44,655 bases of DNA from Segetibacter sp. (GCA_028288505.1 JAQBNN010000198.1:1-44655), one strand, 5' to 3'. Positions 8,710 to 17,200 are shown, numbered from the stretch's first letter. Notes: a model not told the origin generated them from the letters alone. Translations and numbers: made by a program.

Positions 8710-10002
8710 ATGAAAAAGAAAATTGCCTTCATCAGCGAACATGCTTCGCCACTGGCCTCGCTTGGAGGAGTTGACAGCGGCGGTCAGAATGTTTATGTGG
8801 CCGAACTTTCAAAACATCTTGCTTCTCTTGGTTACGAGATAGATATATATACCAGGTGGGATAGCCGGTCAGTACAAAAAGTGGTTTACTGGAAACCGGG
8901 AATAAGGGTTGTACATGTAAAGGCGGGACCTATAAAGGTGATTGAAAAAGAAGATCTGCTACAATACATGCCTGCTTTTAAAGATGATATGGTGAATTTC
9001 ATAAAGCAGAATAGTCTTAATTACGCTTTAGTTCACGCAAATTTCTACATGTCGGCATTAGTTGCTTCCTGGATAAAAACTGAGTTGAGCATTCCGTTTG
9101 TCGTAACCTTCCATGCTTTAGGTATTGTCCGCCAGATTTTCCAAGGAAAAGATGACAGATTCCCTACAGAAAGAATTGAAATTGAAAGGGAAATTGCACT
9201 TAATGCAGATACTATTATTGCCGAATGTCCGCAGGATCAGGATGATCTTATTAAATATTACGACGCACCTTTAGAAAGAGTAACTATCATCCCTTGTGGT
9301 TTTAGTGCTTCCGAATTCTACCCAATGGATAAAAGGTCAGCAAGAAAATTTGTGAAGTTAGACACCAATGAAAAGATATTACTTCAATTAGGTAGAATGG
9401 TTCCTCGTAAAGGCGTTGACAACGTTGTACGCGCTTTAGGTAAATTGAAAAATAGCTCGCAAAAATACAGGCTGGTTGTAGTGGGCGGCGAAACAGACAA
9501 TCCTGATCCGCTCAGCTGCCCCGAAATTGCTCGCCTGCAAAAAATTGCTGATGAAGAAGGCGTAAGTGATAAAGTAACTTTTGTTGGAAGGAAAAACAGG
9601 GATCAACTTAAGTATTATTACAATGCTTCTGATGTTTTTATCTCCACGCCGTGGTATGAGCCTTTCGGAATTACCCCTTTAGAAGCAATGGCTTGCGGAA
9701 CACCAGTAATAGGTAGTAATGTTGGTGGAATAAAGTACAGTGTTGTCGACGGTAAAACCGGCTACCTGGTTCCTCCAAACGACGCAGATTCTTTGGCTAA
9801 AAAAGTAGAAGGACTGCTAACAGATCAAAACAGGCTGGAGGAAATGCAGCACGCTTGTATAAAACGGGTAAATACCTATTTTACATGGGCAAAAGTAGCT
9901 ACCCAGGTAGCGGCACTATATAAAAAAATACAAGTTCCTTCATTGGTTGGGCAGCAAAAACAGCCTGCGGGTGCAATGAGTAAAAAAAGCAAGGCAGCGT
10001 AA
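8710..10002 (+). CDS. Family 4 (GT-B) glycosyltransferase
   Basis: A 430-residue retaining glycosyltransferase of the GT-B fold. The N-terminal loop GGVDSGGQNVYV at 19-30 is the acceptor/donor loop seen in sucrose-phosphate-synthase-like and MshA-like GT4 enzymes. The C-terminal half has GRMVPRKGVD at 228-237, where Arg and Lys contact the donor diphosphate, and the EX7E motif at Glu317 and Glu325 within YEPFGITPLEAMACGTP. The last 20 residues are a Lys-rich tail. It opens a three-gene rightward group (GT4, HAD phosphatase, GT9) with a 15-base gap to the second gene. A sugar donor cannot be assigned; a role in surface glycan assembly is inferred from context. Confidence 0.9.
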   Translation: MKKKIAFISEHASPLASLGGVDSGGQNVYVAELSKHLASLGYEIDIYTRWDSRSVQKVVYWKPGIRVVHVKAGPIKVIEKEDLLQYMPAFKDDMVNFIKQNSLNYALVHANFYMSALVASWIKTELSIPFVVTFHALGIVRQIFQGKDDRFPTERIEIEREIALNADTIIAECPQDQDDLIKYYDAPLERVTIIPCGFSASEFYPMDKRSARKFVKLDTNEKILLQLGRMVPRKGVDNVVRALGKLKNSSQKYRLVVVGGETDNPDPLSCPEIARLQKIADEEGVSDKVTFVGRKNRDQLKYYYNASDVFISTPWYEPFGITPLEAMACGTPVIGSNVGGIKYSVVDGKTGYLVPPNDADSLAKKVEGLLTDQNRLEEMQHACIKRVNTYFTWAKVATQVAALYKKIQVPSLVGQQKQPAGAMSKKSKAA

Positions 10003-10017
10003 TTTGGATTTTAAAAC

Positions 10018-10608
10018 ATGAGTGTACTAAAAGAGAAAGTTGTATTCATAGATAAAGATGGAACGCTTATACCAGATATTCCCTACAATATTGATCCTGG
10101 AAAAATAAGTTTAAGTGAAGGTGTATTACAAGGCTTACAACTATTAAAAGAGAGAGGCTATAAGTTTGTAATGGTCTCAAACCAGTCAGGAGTTGCAAGA
10201 GGGTATTTTACATTAGATGCACTGAAGGCGGTGCAGGAAAAGATTGAAACATTGGTATCAACAGCAGGAATACATTTCGAGCAATTTTATTTCTGCCCCC
10301 ATCACCCGGAAGGAACAGTTGAAGAATATGCAATAGAGTGCAGCTGTCGCAAACCAATGCCGGGTATGTTACTACAAGCTGCCGAAGAATTAAATATTGA
10401 TGTAACCAGTTCATGGATGATAGGTGACATTTTAAATGATGTAGAAGCAGGCAAAAGTGCGGGGTGCAAAACAATTCTTATTGATAACGGTAACGAAACC
10501 GAATGGCAGGTAGATGATAAAAGATCTCCTGATTTTATTGTCAAAACTTTTCTTGAAGCTGCTAACTGCATAAGTGAATATTCATCATACAAAATTGAAA
10601 CTGTATGA
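10018..10608 (+). CDS. gmhB: HAD-IIIA phosphatase, GmhB-like (heptose bisphosphate 7-phosphatase)
   Basis: A 196-residue HAD-superfamily hydrolase. Motif I is DKDGTLI at 12-18, motif II SNQSGV at 54-59, and motif III/IV lies around RKPMPGM (111-117) and GDILNDVEAG (136-145). Cys93, His95, Cys108 and Cys110 (CPHH and CSC) reproduce the zinc-binding loop of GmhB and histidinol phosphatases. GmhB removes the 7-phosphate of D-glycero-manno-heptose 1,7-bisphosphate on the way to ADP- or GDP-heptose. The flanking glycosyltransferases favour the heptose role over histidine synthesis. Its stop overlaps the start of the GT9 gene by four bases (ATGA), indicating translational coupling. Confidence 0.82.
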   Translation: MSVLKEKVVFIDKDGTLIPDIPYNIDPGKISLSEGVLQGLQLLKERGYKFVMVSNQSGVARGYFTLDALKAVQEKIETLVSTAGIHFEQFYFCPHHPEGTVEEYAIECSCRKPMPGMLLQAAEELNIDVTSSWMIGDILNDVEAGKSAGCKTILIDNGNETEWQVDDKRSPDFIVKTFLEAANCISEYSSYKIETV

Positions 10609-11726
10609 ATGACTGGAAACATGTAAAGAATATTCTTATCGTTCGGGCTGACAACCTTGGAGACCTCCTGATGTCAGTGCCAGCTATAAGGGCTGTAAAG
10701 GAAACTTTCAATGCAAATATTACAGTACTAACTTCTTCAATGGCTGCCGGCGTTGCTCCTTATATTCCCGAGATAGACGAGATCATAACCTTCGATCTTC
10801 CATGGATCAAGACCAACAACATGGTTGTTTCAAAAACAGTCTTTGATGTAGTCGAAACGCTTAAAGAAAAGAACTTTGACGCAGTAATTATCTTCACTGT
10901 TTTTAGCCAAAACCCTTTACCTGCAGCCATGATAACATACATGGCCGAAATCCCTTTACGACTTGCGTACTGTCGTGAAAACCCTTACGATCTTTTGAGT
11001 GAGTGGGTACCAGATAAAGAGCCATATTCTTTTATTCTTCACCAGGTGGATCGTGATCTTAAATTAGTAGGTGCGGTTGGTGCGTATACTGAGAATATGC
11101 AAATTTCGCTTACCCTTCCAGAAAGTGTATGGGAACATTGCCTTGAAAAACTAGAGGTTATAGGTGTAGATAGTAGCAAACCTTGGATTGTTTTTCATGC
11201 AGGGGTAAGTGAAGAAAAAAGAAAATATCCTGAAGAGAAATGGGTAGCAACTGCAAAAGAGATGATCAGGTTAGGGTGGCAAATTCTATTTACGGGATCG
11301 TCTGCAGAACAACATTTAACTGATGACCTTGCTGCTGCAGTTGGAGCGAAAGCTTTTTCACTAGGGGGCAAACTAAAACTCCAGGAATTTATTGCGCTCA
11401 TAAAAAATGCACCGGTAGTAGTTTCAGTTAATACCGCAACTATCCATGTAGCTGCAGCTGTGCAAACACCGGTAGTAGTTTTGTATGCACAAACAAACCC
11501 GCAGCATTATCCATGGATGGTTCCTTTCGAGGTGCTAGAGTTTGAAGTGCCTGAAGACATGCGAACGAAGAATGAGGTAATCCAGCATTTATACTCTACA
11601 GTTTACACCGAAAAAGTACCTGAGCCAAGTCCACAGGATATCATAAACGCTGTTTATAAACTTCTCGGTAAACAAAAAGAAAATCCCGAGTTAAAGAGCG
11701 GGTTCACTCTTCATAGTTTCATTTAG
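10605..11726 (+). CDS. Family 9 glycosyltransferase (heptosyltransferase-like)
   Basis: A 373-residue GT9 enzyme, the family of the LPS heptosyltransferases WaaC and WaaF. The N-terminal signature ADNLGDLLMSVPAIRAVK is at about 15-32. The donor-binding half contains VFHAGVSEEKRKYPEEKW and a later NTATIHVAAAVQTPVVVLYA region, the usual GT9 core. The start codon overlaps the gmhB-like stop, so a heptose-making phosphatase and a heptosyltransferase-like enzyme are coupled. The last 36 bases overlap the end of a second GT9 gene on the opposite strand. The transferred sugar and its acceptor are inferred, not shown. Confidence 0.88.
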   Translation: MNDWKHVKNILIVRADNLGDLLMSVPAIRAVKETFNANITVLTSSMAAGVAPYIPEIDEIITFDLPWIKTNNMVVSKTVFDVVETLKEKNFDAVIIFTVFSQNPLPAAMITYMAEIPLRLAYCRENPYDLLSEWVPDKEPYSFILHQVDRDLKLVGAVGAYTENMQISLTLPESVWEHCLEKLEVIGVDSSKPWIVFHAGVSEEKRKYPEEKWVATAKEMIRLGWQILFTGSSAEQHLTDDLAAAVGAKAFSLGGKLKLQEFIALIKNAPVVVSVNTATIHVAAAVQTPVVVLYAQTNPQHYPWMVPFEVLEFEVPEDMRTKNEVIQHLYSTVYTEKVPEPSPQDIINAVYKLLGKQKENPELKSGFTLHSFI

Positions 11727-12701
11727 CAGCCGGTCCACTTCAGCAATTACATTTTCAATTTCAGTATTGGTCGTCCAGTCAATTACGCTATGTAGTTGCT
11801 TGTTTAAAGGTGCCCACCTATCTGGTTCTCCATCTAAACTTATTACCACACTTTTAATTTCTAAAGCTGATGCAATGTGAGAAACACCCGTGCAATTGCT
11901 CAGAAGCAGGAAAGCATTTTTTATTAAAACACCTACTGCGCCTAAGCTTGTTTTACCTGCAGCAATAATAGGTTCGTACTTCATATTACCTGCTACCTTG
12001 TCAACAATATCCATCTCATCTTTTGTGCCGGTGATCACTACCTGTAACCCCCGTTCAAAACAATGATCGGCCACTTGTGCAAAATAATGTGGTGGCCATT
12101 GCCTGCTCACTCCTCTCGATCCCGGATGAACACAGATGTATTGTTTTTCTTTTACAGGAAGACTAGCGGATTCAAAGTCTGCTAAATCCTTTTCGGTTAA
12201 AGGGAATTCAAGGTGCTTCCCTTTTGCTGCAATGCCCAAATGTTGCATCAATTCCAGGTGCCTTTCAACTTCACTTATTACCTCAGGGTATTCAATGAAC
12301 AACCTGTTATTTGGCTTGTAATTGCCGGGTTTATAAAAACCGGCAAATTGCCTTGCACCAAACAACTCAACAATCGAATTAGCCAGGGTGCCGTTGCCCT
12401 GCATTTGCAACGCGAGATCAAATTGCTGCTCCTGCATTGTTTTTATAAAGGCGGGAAATGCGTCGATATTTACAGGCTGTTCTGGCAAGCCGGGATAGCC
12501 AGGGAAGGCAATAAAAGCATTGAAGTAACCTGGAAAACGCTCTACTAACATTTTCGCCCAAGGCAACCCAACTAAGGTAATATGCGCAGTTGCGTAAGCT
12601 GCCCGTAATGCTCTTATCGCCGGTATCGAGCACAACAAATCGCCTAACTGCAAGGCCCTGAATACAACTATCTTTTTTATTTCTTTCTCCGGTAATATCA
12701 T
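11691..12701 (-). CDS. Second family 9 glycosyltransferase, convergent
   Basis: A 336-residue GT9 enzyme with RALQLGDLLCSIPAIRALR at about 15-33 and the donor-site motif HPGSRGVSRQWPPHYFAQ near residue 190. A C-terminal NCTGVSHIASALEIKSVVIS segment follows. It is clearly related to, but diverged from, the neighbouring GT9 gene and faces it, the two stops overlapping by 36 bases. It may be the last gene of a leftward group headed by the carbamoyltransferase, but 266 bases holding two repeat copies separate it from the GT2 gene, so it may instead have its own promoter. Substrate is unknown; heptose is plausible. Confidence 0.88.
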   Translation of the reverse strand: MILPEKEIKKIVVFRALQLGDLLCSIPAIRALRAAYATAHITLVGLPWAKMLVERFPGYFNAFIAFPGYPGLPEQPVNIDAFPAFIKTMQEQQFDLALQMQGNGTLANSIVELFGARQFAGFYKPGNYKPNNRLFIEYPEVISEVERHLELMQHLGIAAKGKHLEFPLTEKDLADFESASLPVKEKQYICVHPGSRGVSRQWPPHYFAQVADHCFERGLQVVITGTKDEMDIVDKVAGNMKYEPIIAAGKTSLGAVGVLIKNAFLLLSNCTGVSHIASALEIKSVVISLDGEPDRWAPLNKQLHSVIDWTTNTEIENVIAEVDRLLNETMKSEPAL

Positions 12702-12756
12702 ATCTGTTCACAGTCTTGTTAACAACACGAAACGGCTAAATAAAGAACTACAACCT

Positions 12757-12812
12757 GAAGTGAGTGACACAACGATGTTTAAGCAAGTTATTCAGCTGGT
12801 TCAAAAAAAATC
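12757..12812 (-). repeat. Dispersed intergenic repeat, copy 5 (class I, tail B)
   Basis: Core GTGAGTGACACAACGATG at 12760-12777, preceded by an AAAGAACTACAACC head and followed by tail B (TTTAAGC through GGTTCAAAAAAAATC). It forms an inverted pair with copy 6. Confidence 0.8.
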
Positions 12813-12857
12813 TTACTTGATTATAAAAGAGCTTGCTTAAAGAGATATATAAATTTA

Positions 12858-12901
12858 GATACCAGCTATGGTTTTCATAGCATCATCGTTGCGTCGCAAT
12901 C
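12858..12901 (+). repeat. Dispersed intergenic repeat, copy 6 (class III, tail A)
   Basis: Tail A (GATACCAGCTATGG, TTTTCATAGCAT) then core CATCGTTGCGTCGCAATC at 12884-12901. Inverted relative to copy 5, with the two CATCG ends facing each other across about 106 bases. Confidence 0.82.
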
Positions 12902-12967
12902 ACGTTATCCGCAAAACCTTGGGCGACTTCGGTCTAATACTCCTGTCCTCTCAACGGCTTTTTAGCA

Positions 12968-13936
12968 TCAAACAAAGTACAAAACCCTGTACTTGTAAGA
13001 GCCATACAACGTCCAATACACCGAAAGAAAAGGTATAAGAAACGAGCTTACCACCATTTCCGCGACATGGGTAAAAGACTTTGTTGTGCGCTGCAATCTC
13101 TTTCCTATAAACCGAAGCGTAAGTAAAAGCCAGCCCGATAATGCAGCTATTGCAAAAGCTATTAATCCTGCCAGCAGCGCCACAACTCCGCCAATAAACA
13201 GTAGTATTGACAAATAGTACCACGAAGGCTTTTGCTGGATTCGTAGGCGGTAGAGCTGGGGATATTTTTTATACAACAACGCATTGAACATACTCTTCTT
13301 TTGATCCTTAATGCTAATGCCCCACGGTGCTTTTCTTACAGGGTGTACTACCCATGCGTCGATCTTTCGAACAATGGGAATATTGTTTAGCAACAACTTA
13401 AATTCAAGGTCACTATCTTCTCTCCACGCTGCTGAAAACTGCTCATCGAAACCACCTGTAAGTTCCAGAGCTTTTTTTGTGCAGAAACAGTTAGCCGTTA
13501 CAAAATCAGCATCTACGAGTCCGGCAGTAACGAGCTCAAAATCTGTAGGGTTTTTAGAAAGAGGTACATCTATTCTTCCCGTGTAAGCTATCAACTCCTC
13601 TCCCTTGTAATGCGCCCACGCATCTCGTAACCAGTTTTCGCTTGGCAGGCAGTCATCATCAGTAAAAGCTATTAAAATGCCGGTAGCATATTGCCAACCA
13701 AGGTTGCGTGCTGCAGCCGGACCTTTCTTTTGCGGCAAAGAATAGAACCGGATATCATTTACAGCCTTTTTATGTGCATCAATTTCAATTTTTGTTTCTT
13801 CATCGGGGCCGTCACTCACTATAATTATCTCATAATCTCCTACAGGGAAACTTTGGTTAATTAAATTCAATAAGCATTTACGCAACAGATTCTTCCGCTT
13901 GTAGGTAGGCACTATTACTGAAATCTTTTTTCTCAT
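12968..13936 (-). CDS. Family 2 (GT-A) glycosyltransferase with C-terminal membrane segment
   Basis: A 322-residue inverting glycosyltransferase. The N-terminus (KISVIVPTYKRKNLLRKCL) is the GT2 nucleotide-binding start. An acidic DxD-type metal motif, TDDDC, is at 92-96, and WREDSDLEFKL near 170 is the typical catalytic-base region. Residues about 225-260 form a strongly hydrophobic stretch that should anchor the protein at the inner membrane, and a second hydrophobic segment may follow near 290. Its start lies 59 bases inside the end of the carbamoyltransferase gene, so the two are translationally linked. It probably acts in the same surface glycan pathway; donor and acceptor are unknown. 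Confidence 0.88.
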   Translation of the reverse strand: MRKKISVIVPTYKRKNLLRKCLLNLINQSFPVGDYEIIIVSDGPDEETKIEIDAHKKAVNDIRFYSLPQKKGPAAARNLGWQYATGILIAFTDDDCLPSENWLRDAWAHYKGEELIAYTGRIDVPLSKNPTDFELVTAGLVDADFVTANCFCTKKALELTGGFDEQFSAAWREDSDLEFKLLLNNIPIVRKIDAWVVHPVRKAPWGISIKDQKKSMFNALLYKKYPQLYRLRIQQKPSWYYLSILLFIGGVVALLAGLIAFAIAALSGWLLLTLRFIGKRLQRTTKSFTHVAEMVVSSFLIPFLSVYWTLYGSYKYRVLYFV

Positions 13937-15656
13937 TCGTTGTCTCCTTCTCTAAAACAAATGAACCAATCACCAATGCATCAAAAGGCGAACCCCAGAA
14001 ACATTCGATAGCATCACGAGGCGTACAAACAATTGGTTTACCAAGGGTATTAAAAGATGTATTTACCAAAACCGGCACACCGGTTTTTCTTTTAAAAGCC
14101 TGCAGTAAATCGTAGTACAAGTTATGCTGTTCTCTATTTACAGTTTGAATTCTTGCAGTGCCATCAACATGGCGAACAGCAGGAATACTACCGGCTTTAT
14201 CGGCAGCTACATTATATACAAATAACATAAACGGCGAGTACGAAGCATATTCAAACCAATCACCTGCATCTTCTTCTAAAACCACCGGTGCTACGGGCCT
14301 GAAATCTTCCCGATCCTTTACTTCGTTAAGCCTTAACTGCATGGCTGGGTTAATCGGTGATGCAAGAATTGACCTGCTACCCAATGCTCGTGGTCCAAAT
14401 TCCATTCTTCCCTGGAACCATCCTATAATTTTATCGTCAGCTAATAGTTCTGCTGCTTCTTCAGCAACATTCTCCATCCTTTTGTAAGGTGTCTTTGTCC
14501 ACTTTAAAAACTTTTCAATTTCATCGTCAGTATATTTTGGTCCCCAGTAAGCGTGATCCATTACAAAATCTTTTTGCTTACTTTTTCGCTGCTGGGCGTC
14601 TATCCAAATTGCTGCTCCCAATGCTGTTCCTGCATCACCGGCTGCTGGTTGAATCCAGATATTTTTAAATGAACTCTTGTCTCTTATTGTAGCATTCAAA
14701 ACACAGTTCAACGCAACACCGCCGGCCATGCATAAATTATCTTCCTTAGTTTCTTTATAAAGCCAGTCACATAATTCTAATACTGTTTCCTGCAGCACTA
14801 ACTGTAGTGAGTGGGCGATGTTGAAATGATGACGTCCAAACTCTTCATGCCGTAGCCGGCGTGGACCAAACCTCTCTACAAAATTTTCATTTTTAATGGT
14901 GTATTTGCCATTGCTTTCCACCATAATCATTTCCCTGAAATCTTTTACAAAAACAGGTTTGCCGTACGATGCCAGGGCCATCACTTTGTATTCGTCGGAG
15001 CTGTGCAGGAAGCCTAAATGTTCAGTTACTTTTTCATATAAAAGTCCAAGCGAATAAGGCAGATCTACCTGCCCAATTCTTGTTAGTTCTGTACTGCTTC
15101 CTACATTGTAAGTTGTTGTTGCAATTTCACCTCTTCCATCCAAAGTAAGTACTGCCGCACTATTAAACGGTGAAGGATGAAATGCGCTTGCTGCATGAGA
15201 CAAATGATGATCTACAAAATGCCATTTCTCTATTGCTATTTGGGAGCCTTTAAACCTTTTTTGTAAATGGTGCGGGTAACCATCTTTTAATTGCAAAGGA
15301 GCATTTATAATGTACGACAAAAACAAAGGATCCCATGGCGCTGACCACTCTGCTGCTATATGCAAACTTGGTTGTATAGGTATTGTTATTGACGCCTCTT
15401 TTGCCTTATCGCCTAATAATAAATAAGGGTCAAATGAATACGCAAAATGATCAACATCATTTATGTGAAGACCCGCAACTTGAAGGCAGTAATTGATGGC
15501 GTGGTAAGGCAACTCGTAGGTTGAAAAAGGGACGGGCCGCTTGCCATGTTTAATATGGGTAAACCGCTCTTCTTCGGCGGCAGCAAGCAACACACCATCT
15601 TTTAAAATGCAAGCTGCGGAGTCATGAAAAACCGCGTTTATCCCAATTGTATACAT
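13878..15656 (-). CDS. Carbamoyltransferase, NodU/CmcH family
   Basis: A 592-residue enzyme covering both domains of the family. The N-terminal Kae1-like half has FHDSAAC at 10-16 and DHHLSHAASAF at 149-159, whose His residues bind the metal and carbamoyl-adenylate. The C-terminal YrdC-like half has GPRALGSRSIL at 421-431 and NTSFN at 532-536. Members use carbamoyl phosphate and ATP to put a carbamoyl group on a sugar hydroxyl, as in Nod factor, or on antibiotics. Next to GT2, GT9, GT4 and a heptose-type phosphatase, glycan carbamoylation is the likeliest role. The end overlaps the GT2 start by 59 bases. Confidence 0.93.
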   Translation of the reverse strand: MYTIGINAVFHDSAACILKDGVLLAAAEEERFTHIKHGKRPVPFSTYELPYHAINYCLQVAGLHINDVDHFAYSFDPYLLLGDKAKEASITIPIQPSLHIAAEWSAPWDPLFLSYIINAPLQLKDGYPHHLQKRFKGSQIAIEKWHFVDHHLSHAASAFHPSPFNSAAVLTLDGRGEIATTTYNVGSSTELTRIGQVDLPYSLGLLYEKVTEHLGFLHSSDEYKVMALASYGKPVFVKDFREMIMVESNGKYTIKNENFVERFGPRRLRHEEFGRHHFNIAHSLQLVLQETVLELCDWLYKETKEDNLCMAGGVALNCVLNATIRDKSSFKNIWIQPAAGDAGTALGAAIWIDAQQRKSKQKDFVMDHAYWGPKYTDDEIEKFLKWTKTPYKRMENVAEEAAELLADDKIIGWFQGRMEFGPRALGSRSILASPINPAMQLRLNEVKDREDFRPVAPVVLEEDAGDWFEYASYSPFMLFVYNVAADKAGSIPAVRHVDGTARIQTVNREQHNLYYDLLQAFKRKTGVPVLVNTSFNTLGKPIVCTPRDAIECFWGSPFDALVIGSFVLEKETTNEKKDFSNSAYLQAEESVA

Positions 15657-15702
15657 TTAATTGTTTTGCCATATTAGAAGTAAAAATTATACCAGTGAAA
15701 TA

Positions 15703-15738
15703 ATTTGAGAATTTGAAGATTGAGAATTTGAAAATGAA
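15703..15738. repeat. Short direct repeat of GAGAATTTGAA
   Basis: Two near-identical units, each GAGAATTTGAA plus a few bases, follow one another upstream of the carbamoyltransferase gene. It looks like simple-sequence expansion with no clear role. Confidence 0.5.
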
Positions 15739-15804
15739 GAACGATGGTTCTGCAAGCCGCTTCCCGCTAAAGAAGTACTTTAACGTGGTGCACTCTTTTC
15801 GGGC

Positions 15805-15852
15805 ACCTGCTGGTGTCCTTCATGCGTCTCCGGTTGTGTCACTCACTGGTAC
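15805..15852 (+). repeat. Dispersed intergenic repeat, copy 7 (class I, diverged, tail A)
   Basis: The core has GGTTGTGTCACTCACTGGTAC with changes in the CATCG end and one in TTGTAC. The upstream part ACCTGCTGGTGTCC, TTCATGCGTC resembles tail A. It pairs with copy 8. The whole 15657-16079 gap has no gene. Confidence 0.65.
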
Positions 15853-16005
15853 GGTATCTTTTTATGGCAACTGGAGGCCACTTTTTAAAACGCGTCTTAG
15901 CTCGGATGCAGGATGATGGGCAGTTTGCAGTGTTGGCTTTTAACCCGGCAGTGCGTTATACAGCATTGCATAATAAAAGATTAATAGTAGCACCAAAAGA
16001 TGACG

Positions 16006-16056
16006 AAATGCGACGCAACGATGCTTAACCAGGGCTATTCAGTTTGTATCAAAACC
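16006..16056 (-). repeat. Dispersed intergenic repeat, copy 8 (class III-like, tail B)
   Basis: GCGACGCAACGATG at 16010-16023, followed by CTTAACC and ending TATCAAAACC in the manner of tail B. The outer end (AAAT instead of GATT or GAGT) has diverged. Inverted relative to copy 7. Confidence 0.7.
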
Positions 16057-16079
16057 TTACTTATCCCCGCCAAGTAATA

Positions 16080-17036
16080 TTAGTTCCGGAAGTTTTGGGT
16101 GATCATGAGACCGTACATACCGCCATCCAAGATGCCAATGCCTACCCTGCCAAAAGATTTGTGCAGGATGTTTGCGCGATGGCCCGGAGAGTTCATTAAA
16201 CCGTTGTGAGCAATCTTTAAAGTTTGGGCTAATGCAAGATTTTCGCCAGCAGAAATAAAACGAACCTTAGCTGCTCTTATCCTGTCAAAGGGATCTTTTC
16301 CATCGGGATTAACGTGGGAAAAATAGCCCCTCGCAAACATATCAACCGAATGAGCACGGGCTGGAACCTGAATTTCAGGATCAGCTTCCAAAGGCCTTAA
16401 TCCTTCCTTCTGCCTTTCTTCATTTACCAATACCAGCATTTGTGCTTCGAGGTCTTCACGCACCTTCGGATCGTCGACGGTGAAAGGAAGTTTAATAGAC
16501 TTTTCCGACTTGGGCTCTACCGTCAACTTCGTCATCGACCTTTTGATGGCGTCGTCAAATACAGGCGCAAACATTGCCTCCACTTTTTCTACCTGCCCGG
16601 TTAACTGATTAGCAACAGTACTTTCACGCATTTTTGTAGACAGGCCATCGGCGAAAGGAAATACCAATAATAAGGTGGCAATGATAGCAGCGAAAATAAC
16701 CCCGTTAACAAAGCCGGGCACAACGCCTAAAGCCCTGTTGGCAACATTTGTATGAGCACCGGCTGGCGTGCTTAATAAAATACGGTTGACTATTAAAGAC
16801 AAGATGATACGCGCAAAAATTAAAGCCAGGATAAAGGCAAGCGGCATTGTCCAGACACCGAGGTTTGGGAACAATTTTTCAAGCCAACCAGAAACGTACT
16901 GGTAACTCCATAAGGCGAAGGCAAGTCCTGCAATCCAGCTACCCAATTCGAGAGCTCCAATTATAAATCCTCTTTTAAAACCATTATATACCGACATGAG
17001 TATAATGAGAATTAAGAGGACATCGATTAAGTTCAT
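16080..17036 (-). CDS. CvpA-domain membrane protein fused to a CAP/SCP domain
   Basis: A 318-residue fusion. Residues 1-165 have four hydrophobic helices and the start MNLIDVLLILIILMSVYNGF, typical of CvpA (colicin V production) proteins. Residues 195-318 form a CAP/SCP domain of the bacterial YkwD type: LVNEERQKEGLRPL, then GYFSHVNPDGKDPFDR, AGENLA and MNSPGHRANIL, the hallmark region with conserved His and Glu. The linker (165-195) is charged. The CAP half should lie outside the inner membrane. CAP domains are stress- or wall-associated with uncertain chemistry, so the role is unknown. It appears to be a single-gene unit with a 400-base repeat-bearing gap downstream. Confidence 0.88.
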   Translation of the reverse strand: MNLIDVLLILIILMSVYNGFKRGFIIGALELGSWIAGLAFALWSYQYVSGWLEKLFPNLGVWTMPLAFILALIFARIILSLIVNRILLSTPAGAHTNVANRALGVVPGFVNGVIFAAIIATLLLVFPFADGLSTKMRESTVANQLTGQVEKVEAMFAPVFDDAIKRSMTKLTVEPKSEKSIKLPFTVDDPKVREDLEAQMLVLVNEERQKEGLRPLEADPEIQVPARAHSVDMFARGYFSHVNPDGKDPFDRIRAAKVRFISAGENLALAQTLKIAHNGLMNSPGHRANILHKSFGRVGIGILDGGMYGLMITQNFRN

Positions 17037-17200
17037 CTTATAAAGTTTTTAAGCCATTAATAACCTGTTAGTTTATAAGAATAAAAAGTTGTGCCGATAA
17101 ATTATTAGGTAGGAAATAGTTCCCGTTAAAACTTCAGCGGAACTATCGGTGCATTGCATAAGAAGAAATCATCTTACCTCTCAATCTTCTAAAATAAATT

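Noticed and set aside
15713-15916. 67-codon plus-strand frame upstream of the carbamoyltransferase
   Set aside because: It spans the short GAGAATTTGAA repeat and dispersed repeat copy 7, so its codons are explained by repeats.
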